Assembly: GCF_002920575.1 (NCBI RefSeq)
Contig: NZ_PQSQ01000060.1
Span: 1 to 51,347 of the forward strand
Length of the DNA: 51,347 nucleotides
DNA from: Streptomyces sp. Ru73
GTDB taxonomy: Bacteria; Actinomycetota; Actinomycetes; Streptomycetales; Streptomycetaceae
Direction of reading: 5' to 3'
Each line of letters begins with the position of its first letter. Position 1 is the first letter of the stretch. The position numbers and the translations under genes are program-made. Shown here piece by piece: positions 17,246 through 24,704 of this stretch. The notes beneath the pieces are model-generated. The model was given only the letters and a program-made list of their open reading frames with translations, was not told the origin of the DNA and made no database searches.

Positions 17246-18226
17246 TCAGCCGCGTGCCGCCGCGATCTGCCGGGACATGATCGTGGTCAGCTCGTACGCG
17301 GTGTGCGAGGCCGCGACCGAGGTCATCTCGGCGTGGTCGTACGCGGGGGCCACCTCGACCAGATCGGCGGAGACCAGGTTGCAGGAGGCCAGGCCGCGCA
17401 GAATCTCCAGCAGCTCCCGCGAGGTGAGGCCGCCGGCCTCCGGGGTGCCGGTGCCGGGCGCGTGCGCCGGGTCCAGGACGTCGATGTCGATGGAGATGTA
17501 CAGCGGACGGTCGCCGATGCGCTGGCGGAGCTGGTCGGCGACCTCGTCCACGCCGCGGCGCATGACGTCCGCCGAGGTGACGATGCCGAAGCCCATCTTC
17601 TCGTCGTCGGTCAGGTCCTTCTTGCCGTACAGCGGGCCGCGGGTGCCGACGTGCGAGAGGGCCGAGGTGTCGAGGATGCCCTCCTCGACCGCGCGGCGGA
17701 ACGGCGTGCCGTGCGTGTACTCGGCGCCGAAGTAGGTGTCCCAGGTGTCCAGGTGCGCGTCGAAGTGGAGCAGCGCCACCGGGCCGTGCTTCTTGGCGAC
17801 CGAGCGCAGCAGCGGCAGCGCGATGGTGTGGTCGCCGCCGAGGGTCATCAGACGGGCGCCGGTGCCGAGGAGGTCGTCGGCCGCGGCCTCGACCGTCTCG
17901 ACGGCCTCGTTGATGTTGAACGGGTTGGCGGCGATGTCACCCGCGTCCGCGACCTGGGCCAGCGCGAACGGGGAGGCGTCCTGGGCCGGGTTGTAGGGCC
18001 GCAGCAGGCGGGACGCCTCGCGGATGGCGTTGCCGCCGAAGCGGGCGCCGGGGCGGTAGGAGACACCGGTGTCGAACGGGACGCCCACGACGGCCACATC
18101 GGCGCGGCCGCCGACCTCGTCGACGCGCGGCAGCCGGGCGAAGGTCGCCGGGCCGGCGTAGCGCGGGACGCGGGAGGAGTCGACGGGGCCGACGGGCTCT
18201 GAGGAAGCGGCAGATGCGGTGGTCAT
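17246..18226 (-). CDS. speB: Ureohydrolase: agmatinase or guanidinobutyrase
   Basis: The protein has 326 residues of the arginase/agmatinase family, with all Mn2+-site motifs: GGDHTI, DAHLDTWD and SIDIDVLDPAHAPGTGTPE. It hydrolyses a guanidino compound to urea plus an amine: agmatine to putrescine, or 4-guanidinobutyrate to 4-aminobutyrate. Actinobacterial members of this clade are often labelled SpeB but several prefer guanidinobutyrate, and the 2-ketoarginine decarboxylase-like gene nearby fits the second option. The ATG at 18226 has only a weak ribosome site. The first ~20 residues (Ser/Ala/Pro-rich) are not conserved by eye, so the start is uncertain. It converges on the small peptide gene across the shared terminator. 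Confidence 0.85.
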   Translation of the reverse strand: MTTASAASSEPVGPVDSSRVPRYAGPATFARLPRVDEVGGRADVAVVGVPFDTGVSYRPGARFGGNAIREASRLLRPYNPAQDASPFALAQVADAGDIAANPFNINEAVETVEAAADDLLGTGARLMTLGGDHTIALPLLRSVAKKHGPVALLHFDAHLDTWDTYFGAEYTHGTPFRRAVEEGILDTSALSHVGTRGPLYGKKDLTDDEKMGFGIVTSADVMRRGVDEVADQLRQRIGDRPLYISIDIDVLDPAHAPGTGTPEAGGLTSRELLEILRGLASCNLVSADLVEVAPAYDHAEMTSVAASHTAYELTTIMSRQIAAARG

Positions 18227-18260
18227 GGCGGAGAGCGTAGGGCCGGGACGGCGCCCGACC

Positions 18261-18310
18261 CATGGACATATCCGCGAGACGGCGGGGCGCCGTTCGACAT
18301 TGCGTCCATG
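18261..18310. promoter_or_regulatory. Inverted repeat upstream of the ureohydrolase gene
   Basis: CATGGAC (18261-18267) and GTCCATG (18304-18310) form a 7-bp inverted repeat with a 36-base spacer in the short gap between the ureohydrolase start and the Trypco1 gene's end. It is in the position of an operator. Chance is not excluded. Confidence 0.3.
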
Positions 18311-18320
18311 CCGCCCGCGC

Positions 18321-18671
18321 TCACGGCGTCCCCGGTGCCGCCTCCCGGCGCCCGGACCAGGTGACCGTCACCTGGAGGTGCCCCTCCACCCCCGTCTTCG
18401 TGAGCACCGCGCCCGCCTGCGCGGTCAGCTTCACCCCGAACTGGATCTGCACCTCGTCCGGGCGCTGCGCCAGCGACCCGAAGGCACGCAGGGCCGCGTC
18501 CGCCGCGCCGCGCACGCCGTCCAGCGCGCGGTCGAAGGTCGTGGTGCCGTCCGCGAGGGTGCCGTCGGCCCGGCCGGCGCCCACCACGCCCGGCCCGTCC
18601 TCGGCCGTCTCGACGATCACCTCTCCCCCGCCGTCCAGCGGGAACCGCACCAGTACGCCCGGGTCCGTCAT
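18321..18671 (-). CDS. Trypco1 / CU044_2847-family protein
   Basis: The protein has 116 residues; ATG 18671 follows GAGAAGG. It matches the trypsin-co-occurring domain 1 (CU044_2847) family: a short beta-rich start (VLVRFPLDGGGEVIVE), a helical middle (ALDGVRGAADAALRAF) and the diagnostic end DEVQIQFGVKLTAQAGAVL, then TGVEGHLQVTVTW. These single-domain proteins occur with trypsin-like peptidases in conflict-type loci described by comparative genomics. Function has not been shown biochemically as far as I know. It is the last gene of the leftward accessory locus, 36 bases after the kinase, whose upstream partner includes a trypsin-FHA protein, so the family name's expected partner is present. 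Confidence 0.85.
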   Translation of the reverse strand: MTDPGVLVRFPLDGGGEVIVETAEDGPGVVGAGRADGTLADGTTTFDRALDGVRGAADAALRAFGSLAQRPDEVQIQFGVKLTAQAGAVLTKTGVEGHLQVTVTWSGRREAAPGTP

Positions 18672-18707
18672 GCCGTCACCTTCTCTCCGTGCAGGGGCCG
18701 TTGAAGG

Positions 18708-20417
18708 TCAGCGGGGCTCGTCGGGCACGTACGGCTCGGTGCCGTACGTGACGTCGGCGGCGCAGCGGAAGCCGATCGCCGGATCGACGTGGTCCGTACG
18801 GGCCTGGGACTGGTACGACACCAGGCCGTACACCTCCAGCACCTCGCCGGTCGCGCCGCCGCGCACCCCGCGGTACCCCGGCACCGTGCCCTCCGCCACC
18901 CACTCGTTGACGTTGCCGCTCATGTCCAGCACGCCCCAGGGGGACTGGCCGCCGGGCAGCGAGCCGACCGGCATGGTCGGCGCCGTGCCCGGTGCGGGGC
19001 GCGCGTGACCGCCCGGCAGGCCCTGGCAGCGCTCCCGCTCGAAGGCACTGCCCCAGGGGTACATCCGGTCGTCGTCGGGGCCGCGTGCCGCCTTCTCCCA
19101 CTCCAGCGGGGTGGGCAGCCGCTTGCCGCGCCACAGCGCGTAACAGAGCGCGTCGCGCCAGCTCACGGACGTCACGGGGTGGTCGGGCGCCGCGGCCAGC
19201 ACGGCGGCGAAGCCGGGCGGCTCGGGGTAGTTGACCGCCTCGGCGAAGGCGGCGTACTGGGCGTTGGTGACCGGGGTGCGGTCGATGTCGAAGGCCCGGC
19301 AGAACATCCGGCGCGGGCCGCTGCCGCCGGTCAGCCGGCGCACCTGCTCGTCGTCGGGCGTCATACGGGCGGCGATCAGGGCGTGCCGGGCCTGGCTGTC
19401 GCTGAGGCCGTGCACGAAGGTGCCGGCCGCGATGCGCACCATGTCCTCGGCGGGCGGGGCCGGCACCCGGCGCAGCAGCCCGCCGCCGCAGACCGGGCAA
19501 CGGGCCGTGATCTGGCGATGGCCCGTGACGTACCCGCAGTCCGGGCAGTACGGCCGGTCCAGGTCGCGGTCGGCGAGGGCACGCGCCATGTCCTCGTGCA
19601 GCAGCATGTCGGCGATGGACCGGGCGGTGGGCCGGTCCTCGGCGCGCGGCGCGAGCATCGAGACGACGATGTGCGCCAGCTCCTCGGGGACCTCGGCGCC
19701 GGACGCCGCCAGCTCGGTCCTGAGCGCGTCCGGGTCCCCGCCGGGCCAGTGGTTGACCAGCCGCCCCGTCAGGCACAGGTGGAAGAGCATGCCGAGCGCG
19801 TACACGTCGTCCGGCGGCTCCGCGAGGTCCAGTTGCGCGGCCCGCTGCGGGGAGAGGTACTCGATGCGGGTGGTGACGTCGGAGAAGCCGCCGCCGGCGC
19901 CGCTCAGCCCCCAGTCGATCAGCCGTACGTCGTTGCCCCGGGTGAGCAGGACGTTGGTCGGCTTCAGGTCGCGGTGGCAGACCTTGTGCTCGTGCGCGTG
20001 GGCGAGCGCGGCCGCCACCCCGCCGCAGACCTTCGCCGCCTGGCCGGGGGCGAGCCGCCCGGCGGCCAGCAGGTCCTCCAGCGAGGGCCCGTCGACGTAC
20101 TCCATGAACAGCGCGGGCCCCAGCGCCAGCCGGCCGCCCGCAGCGCCGTCGACGGTCATCTCCAGCGCGGGCAGCGCCAGCACCGGCCGGGCGGTGCACG
20201 GGGCACTGCCCAGCCTGGCCACCGCGATCTGGCATTCGTGCAGGAACGCCTGGTCGGCCGAGTCGCCCAGCCGCTCCCTGATCTCGTCCCGGATGCGCTT
20301 GACGGCGAGCCGCTCGCCGAGCCGGCCCTCGACCACGCCGACCTCGGAGAATCCGCCCATGCGGACCTCGCGCACCTCGTGTCCGGTGCTCAGCCGGACG
20401 CCCGTCACCAGTCCCAT
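18708..20417 (-). CDS. Ser/Thr protein kinase - zinc ribbon - formylglycine-type (FGE-sulfatase/SUMF1) fusion
   Basis: The protein has 569 residues; ATG 20417 follows GGGGAGGAG. Residues 10-285 form a Hanks-type kinase: VK40 as ATP Lys, HRDLKPTN (148-155) as catalytic loop, and DWG (168-170) instead of DFG. No transmembrane helix follows, so it is cytosolic. Residues 290-311 form a zinc ribbon (CPDC, then CPVC). Residues 325-555 are the formylglycine-generating-enzyme-like fold: TPVTNAQYAAF, VSWRDALCYALWRGKRLPTP, MSGNVNEW and the end GFRC. True FGE activity needs Cys pairs I cannot confirm, so a binding role is as likely. It follows the ExbD-like gene by 31 bases. It is the probable phosphate donor for the locus's FHA protein. 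Confidence 0.88.
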   Translation of the reverse strand: MGLVTGVRLSTGHEVREVRMGGFSEVGVVEGRLGERLAVKRIRDEIRERLGDSADQAFLHECQIAVARLGSAPCTARPVLALPALEMTVDGAAGGRLALGPALFMEYVDGPSLEDLLAAGRLAPGQAAKVCGGVAAALAHAHEHKVCHRDLKPTNVLLTRGNDVRLIDWGLSGAGGGFSDVTTRIEYLSPQRAAQLDLAEPPDDVYALGMLFHLCLTGRLVNHWPGGDPDALRTELAASGAEVPEELAHIVVSMLAPRAEDRPTARSIADMLLHEDMARALADRDLDRPYCPDCGYVTGHRQITARCPVCGGGLLRRVPAPPAEDMVRIAAGTFVHGLSDSQARHALIAARMTPDDEQVRRLTGGSGPRRMFCRAFDIDRTPVTNAQYAAFAEAVNYPEPPGFAAVLAAAPDHPVTSVSWRDALCYALWRGKRLPTPLEWEKAARGPDDDRMYPWGSAFERERCQGLPGGHARPAPGTAPTMPVGSLPGGQSPWGVLDMSGNVNEWVAEGTVPGYRGVRGGATGEVLEVYGLVSYQSQARTDHVDPAIGFRCAADVTYGTEPYVPDEPR

Positions 20418-20448
20418 TTACCGTGCTCCTCCCCGTGCCGTACCGGCC

Positions 20449-21381
20449 TCACGTGAAGATCCCTCGTGTCCCCCGGGTGTATCCGGAGGGCGAACCGAAG
20501 AGGACCACCTTGAGGATGCTCAGCAGCACCAGCGCCCCGAGGCCCGCCAGGACGAGCACGTACCAGGGCGACGCCCACAGCTCGCCCCAGAAGCCGCTGT
20601 CGGCCTGCTTCTCCCGCGGCTCGCCGACCGTCAGCCGGGCGGCCTGCTCGGCGGTGGCGCCGGTGCTGTCGGTGACCCGCACGCCGAAGGTGAAGCTGCC
20701 GCCCTTCGCCGGGGTCCCGGTCAGCGCGCCGCTCTCCGAGAGCCGCATGCCGGGCGGCAGGGCACCGGCCGCGTGCCAGGTGTACGGGCCCTCGCCCGCC
20801 GTGGCCCGGAAGCGGTGCCCGGCGTACTTCGCGTCCTTGCGGGCCGGGGGCAGGGCCAGGGTCTCGGCGACCACCCGCAGGCTCGGCCGCTGGGAGCCGG
20901 ACTCCGGTGCGGCCCGGACGACCGCCAGCCGCAGCGTGCGCTCAGCGCGCTGCCCCGCCGCGTCCCGCACCCGCACCGTCGCGGTCGCCCCGGCGCCGTC
21001 CGCGCCGTGCGCCCCGGAGCCGGCCCGGGCGCGGCCGGTGACCACGCCCTCGTCGGTCAGCTTCAGCCCCTCGGGCAGCCGGCCGGCGGCGCGGTCCCAG
21101 TGGTAGGGCGGCCGGCCGCCGACGGCGGCGAGGGTGAGCGCGTACGGCTTGCCGGCCACCGCGTCCGGCGCCGCCGCCGTGGCGACCTTGATCTGCGGCG
21201 GGCGGTTCTCGTCCGGGCGGTCGGCCGGGGCGTTGGCGCTGACCAGGGCCAGCAGCACGGCCATGAACATCAGGGTGGCGATGATGATGAGCAGCAGGTC
21301 GATGAAGCGCAGCTCCACCGGGGCGCCGTCACCGCCGCCGGGCCGGCCGCCGAAGCCGCGCCCGCCCCCGAGGCCGCGCAT
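20449..21381 (-). CDS. ExbD/TolR-like membrane protein with two putative Ig (He_PIG) domains
   Basis: The protein has 310 residues from ATG 21381, which shares a base with the upstream stop (TGATG); GTG 21384 is an alternative. A Gly-rich cytosolic tail is followed by a single helix (residues 26-49) that begins RFIDLLLIII, with an Asp at the start of the membrane segment exactly as in ExbD/TolR/MotB, where it carries protons. Then come two extracellular He_PIG-type Ig-like domains, each with the pattern PYxW ... LPxGxxLxxxGxxxG, and a second helix near the C-terminus (WYVLVLAGLGALVLLSIL). TolR-type proteins normally have a peptidoglycan-binding or TolR domain here, so the Ig-like replacement is unusual. 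Translationally coupled to the ExbB-like gene. Confidence 0.72.
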   Translation of the reverse strand: MRGLGGGRGFGGRPGGGDGAPVELRFIDLLLIIIATLMFMAVLLALVSANAPADRPDENRPPQIKVATAAAPDAVAGKPYALTLAAVGGRPPYHWDRAAGRLPEGLKLTDEGVVTGRARAGSGAHGADGAGATATVRVRDAAGQRAERTLRLAVVRAAPESGSQRPSLRVVAETLALPPARKDAKYAGHRFRATAGEGPYTWHAAGALPPGMRLSESGALTGTPAKGGSFTFGVRVTDSTGATAEQAARLTVGEPREKQADSGFWGELWASPWYVLVLAGLGALVLLSILKVVLFGSPSGYTRGTRGIFT

Positions 21382-22568
21382 CACAGCCCGCCGTTCGCGC
21401 GGTCTTCGGGGCCGCCCCGGAAGTCACGCGGACCGCTCGGGAAGTCCCGGGGGCCGCGCGGGAAGTCACGCGGAGCGCGCGGATGCCCCGGGCCGCCGGG
21501 ACCACCGGGTCCGGGCGCCGCGGGGCCGCCTGGCCCGGGCGCCGCGGGACCACCGCCGGAGTCGTCGTCCCCGGTGAGGAAGCCCCGGCCGTTCGGCCCG
21601 CCGCCCCGCGGTGCCCGCACCGGCATGAGGACCATCTCGCGGTCCAGTCCGGCTCCGATCGCGGACAGCTGCGTCCCGATGGAGGCCAGCTGGCGGACGA
21701 TCTCCTCGGAGCGGTCGGGGCGTTCCTCGCCGCCGAGACGGGTGCCGGCCGCTTCCTCGCGCAGCCGGCCCAGTTCGGTGTTCAGCTGCTCCATCGCGGT
21801 GGCCGCCGTCCGCATGGCCCGGCCCATCTCCTCCGCCGCGCGGCTCTCCGCCGACCAGTCGGGCCGGGCGGCGGTCCGCCCGCCCTGCCCCAGCTGGCCC
21901 AGCACCCGCTCGTCGATCTTCAGCAGCAGCCGCTCCTCATGGGTGTGCACCACTGAGGTCAGCAGGTGGCAGACCACGCTGGAGCCGAGCGCGAAGAGCG
22001 TGATGCTGAACGCGCCGGCGAGCGGCGGGATGACGTCCCGCACCAGCGTGTGGCTCAGCTCGGCGTACGAGGAGGTCCTGGCCACCGCGCCGCCGAGCCC
22101 GCCGATGGACCGCGCCATCTCGGCCGCCGTGCCGATGAAGCCGAGCGCGGGCAGCGCCCATACCAGGGCGCGGATCAGCGCGTACGGCGTCTCGGCGCGC
22201 GCGGCGTGCACCGCGGAACGGCCCGCGACCAGCGCCTGGGCCCGCTCCGGGTCCTGCCGCCTGGCGTCCTCGCCGGCCTGCCGCACGAGGCGCCGCGCCT
22301 CGGTGGTGTGCCCGGCCGGCAGGCCGCGGCTGTACCCGCTCAGCGCGGCGGCCTCCCGGCTGTTGTGCAGCAGCCGCACGCACAGCATCGCCAGCACCCA
22401 GAAGGTGACCGCGAGCACCGCGGTGGCCAGGCCGCGCGAGACTCCGCCGCGGTCGGCCATCTCCTGGAGCGGCGGCACCACGCCCGCCGCTCCCGTGGAG
22501 ATCAGGAACACCGCGAGCGCGGCTCCCGTCACCCCGCACCAGAAGAACGTCCCCCGTAGCTTCGTCAC
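21381..22568 (-). CDS. MotA/TolQ/ExbB-like proton-channel protein with repeat-rich tail
   Basis: The protein has 395 residues; GTG 22568 follows GGGGAG. Four membrane helices are visible at about 6-30, 47-66, 131-150 and 178-203. Helix 3 has the family's signature ALPALGFIGTAAEMARSI and helix 4 runs into the conserved HTHEERLLLKID. A coiled-coil region (about 225-330) follows, and then a low-complexity tail of GPGGPAAP and PRGPRDF units. ExbB/MotA/TolQ proteins form pentamers around an ExbD/MotB dimer and turn ion flow into rotation. Anti-phage Zorya uses a similar pair (ZorA/ZorB). The neighbouring ExbD-like gene completes the pair. An in-frame start 35 codons upstream lacks a ribosome site. 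Confidence 0.8.
   Translation of the reverse strand: MTKLRGTFFWCGVTGAALAVFLISTGAAGVVPPLQEMADRGGVSRGLATAVLAVTFWVLAMLCVRLLHNSREAAALSGYSRGLPAGHTTEARRLVRQAGEDARRQDPERAQALVAGRSAVHAARAETPYALIRALVWALPALGFIGTAAEMARSIGGLGGAVARTSSYAELSHTLVRDVIPPLAGAFSITLFALGSSVVCHLLTSVVHTHEERLLLKIDERVLGQLGQGGRTAARPDWSAESRAAEEMGRAMRTAATAMEQLNTELGRLREEAAGTRLGGEERPDRSEEIVRQLASIGTQLSAIGAGLDREMVLMPVRAPRGGGPNGRGFLTGDDDSGGGPAAPGPGGPAAPGPGGPGGPGHPRAPRDFPRGPRDFPSGPRDFRGGPEDRANGGL
21419..21482. repeat. 21-bp tandem repeats encoding PRGPRDF-type units
   Basis: GAAGTC recurs every 21 bases (21420, 21441, 21462) in the last codons of the ExbB-like gene, encoding three seven-residue units ending in PRDF. Just upstream, a 24-bp unit encodes GPGGPAAP twice. 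Copy number may vary between strains. Confidence 0.7.
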
Positions 22569-22745
22569 GCCTACTCCCCTGTCGTCAGGCGGCGTTGAGG
22601 TCACGACCGCATCTGTGTGCCTCCTCACTATGGCGTGACGCGCCTCCTCCGCACCGAAGTTCCCCTCCGTCACTCCTTTGAGTGGTGCGGCACGAAACCG
22701 GCGCGGACGGCGGGGAGTTGACGCCAGGAAATCCGCATTCCCGGC

Positions 22746-23777
22746 TCAGAAGAGTGAGCTGGTCTGGCCGTCGTCGACGAACTCCAGCTCCCAGTGCGTC
22801 CGTTCCGGACCGGGGTCGCCGGACCGGCGCGCGGCCGGGATGAGGACCGTGTCGCCGTTGCGCAGCCGGGTCCGGCCGCCCTCCGGCACGGGCTGCGGCA
22901 GCTCGCTCCCCACGTGCCGCACGAAGGTCGGCCGCCCGCCCGCCTGGAGCGCCACGAACCAGTGCCCGAACTCGTACACCAGCCGGCAGTGCCAGCGGCT
23001 GACCACGTGCGGCCCCGGCGACGCCAGCAGGATGTCCGCCTCGTCGCCCGTGCCGCTGCTGCGCCCCACCCAGTACTCGCGCCGGTCCGGGCCCGCGGTG
23101 CGCAGGGGCACCAGCCGGGCGGGCGCGCCGTAGGGGTCGTGCACCCACAGCCGTACGGGGCACGGCTCGGCGAGGTCGGGCCAGTGGGCGCGCAGCCCGT
23201 CCACGGGCACGGCGTACGCGGTCCGCAGCTGCGCGTCCCGGTCCACGGCGGTCACCATGCCGACGACGGCCCGCAGGTCGCTGTCCCAGAGGGGCGAGCC
23301 GCTGAAGCCGCGCGCCGGCGGGTACCCCTGTGCGCCCGGAACGGTGAACTGGAGCAGCCCGTCCGCGGTGCGGCCGGTCAGCCGCCCGGTGGCCCATACC
23401 CCGTCGGGGTGCCCTGCGGGGAATCCGTAGACGCCGAAGCCGTGCCCGGCCACCGTGTCCGCCTCGTCCAGTGGCGCGGCGCAGGCCCCGGCGGGCACCC
23501 GGGCCGGCCGCAGGACGGCGAGGTCGTCGCGGCTGCCGGCCGGCGCGTCGGCGCGGCTCAGCACGGTGCGGGCCGGGACGTCCCGGCCGCGTTCCACGAA
23601 GGGGAAGTCCACCAGCACGGCAGCCGGCCCGCCGTCCCCCTCCGTGCCGGGGCCGACGACATGGGCGCAGGTCAGCACCGTGCCGTTGGCGCACAGCACG
23701 CCGCCGCCGAGCACCGTCCCGTCGGCCGCGCGCCTGATCCGTACCTGCCACGGCGGCCTGGCCGCCCGTCCCTCCAC
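22746..23777 (-). CDS. Trypsin-like serine protease - FHA domain fusion
   Basis: The protein has 343 residues; GTG 23777 follows GGGGGAG. The N-terminal ~220 residues are an S1-type (chymotrypsin fold) protease without signal peptide or membrane helix: His in VLTCAHVVG, Asp in SRDDLAVLRPA and Ser in ARGFSGSPLWD. The C-terminal ~110 residues match an FHA phosphothreonine-binding domain: EYWVGRSSGTG, SPGPHVVSRWHCRL and RLRNGDTVLIPA (the Gly-Arg, Ser-x-x-His and Asn-Gly core). It is the first gene of the leftward locus, 177 bases before the ExbB-like gene. The FHA domain probably docks on targets phosphorylated by the locus kinase, bringing a cytosolic protease to them; this is inference. Confidence 0.85.
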   Translation of the reverse strand: MEGRAARPPWQVRIRRAADGTVLGGGVLCANGTVLTCAHVVGPGTEGDGGPAAVLVDFPFVERGRDVPARTVLSRADAPAGSRDDLAVLRPARVPAGACAAPLDEADTVAGHGFGVYGFPAGHPDGVWATGRLTGRTADGLLQFTVPGAQGYPPARGFSGSPLWDSDLRAVVGMVTAVDRDAQLRTAYAVPVDGLRAHWPDLAEPCPVRLWVHDPYGAPARLVPLRTAGPDRREYWVGRSSGTGDEADILLASPGPHVVSRWHCRLVYEFGHWFVALQAGGRPTFVRHVGSELPQPVPEGGRTRLRNGDTVLIPAARRSGDPGPERTHWELEFVDDGQTSSLF

Positions 23778-23903
23778 CCCTGCTCCCCCTCGTGCTCCCG
23801 AGCCGCCGGAACACCGTGATCGTAGGCGCCGGGGTGCCCACGGGGCGTCCGGGCGGCGGAACTCGCACGCCCCGGACTGATCGGCCCCGGCACAATGGGC
23901 CGT

Positions 23904-24695
23904 ATGCCGATAACCTCCGCCCCCAGCCGCGCCGAACTCGTCGAGCACCTCGTCCGCACCCGTATCGCCGGTGAGGTCGCCACGCCCCGCGAGAACAACC
24001 TCGACCACTACCGCAAGCTCGCCAACGGCGACCGCCACTACTGGTTCGGCCTGGAGCTGGGCGACCGGTGGAGAGACGAGCAGGACGTGCTCGCCGTGAT
24101 GGCCGAGCGCTGCGGCGTCAGCGACGACCCGGACCACCGGCACGGCCAGGACACCATCGACCCCGAGCTGACGGTGTCGGCGCTGGAGCGGATGGCGGCG
24201 GTGCTGCGCAAGGCGGCCGACGGACGGCGGCGGGTGCTGTTCGCGACCGGTCACCCGGGCGGGCTGCTGGACGTGCACATCGCGACGGCCGCCGCGATGC
24301 GGGCGCGGGGCTGCGACATCGTGGTCGTGCCGGACGGGCTGACCGCGGACGACGGCGTGGTCTTCCAGTTCGGCCAGGTCGCGATGGTGGAGCGGGGCGC
24401 GACGCTGTGGCACACCCACTCGCCGGCGCCGATGGCGGCGATCCTGGACGGTCTGGAGCGGGCGGGGCAGCCGCTGCCGGACCTGGTGGTCGCGGACCAC
24501 GGCTGGGCGGGCTGCGCTGGGCAGCGCGGCATCGACGCGGTGGGGTACGCGGACTCCAACGACCCGGCGTTGTTCCTGGCCGAGGCCGAGGGCGTCCTGC
24601 AGGTCACCGTGCCGCTCGACGACCACGTCCGCAGCCCGCGCTACTACGACCCGCTGACGGCGTACCTGCTGCACGCGGCGGGCCTGGCGGACTGA
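23904..24695 (+). CDS. Conserved actinobacterial protein, putative phosphatase
   Basis: From ATG 23904 the protein has 263 residues; an ATG at 23895 would add three. No strong ribosome site is visible, so leaderless expression is possible. The protein is soluble. Conserved-looking blocks are NLDHYRKLANGDRHYWFGLELG, VLFATGHPGGLLDVHIA, DSNDPALFLAEAEG and DDHVRSPRYYDPLTAYLL. I recall Streptomyces relatives being labelled 'phosphatase', but I see no classic HAD, PPM or PTP motif, so the function is uncertain. It is divergent from the trypsin-FHA gene across 126 bases. In S. coelicolor I believe its counterpart belongs to the core backbone and not to the accessory locus. Confidence 0.6.
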   Translation: MPITSAPSRAELVEHLVRTRIAGEVATPRENNLDHYRKLANGDRHYWFGLELGDRWRDEQDVLAVMAERCGVSDDPDHRHGQDTIDPELTVSALERMAAVLRKAADGRRRVLFATGHPGGLLDVHIATAAAMRARGCDIVVVPDGLTADDGVVFQFGQVAMVERGATLWHTHSPAPMAAILDGLERAGQPLPDLVVADHGWAGCAGQRGIDAVGYADSNDPALFLAEAEGVLQVTVPLDDHVRSPRYYDPLTAYLLHAAGLAD

Positions 24696-24704
24696 CCCGC
24701 GCCC

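Noticed and set aside
19231..22638. A 1135-codon open frame on the plus strand over the kinase, ExbD-like and ExbB-like genes
   Set aside because: It is antisense to four well-supported genes. It is Arg/Ser/Pro-rich without any domain and has no ribosome site, which is typical of a shadow frame in high-GC DNA.
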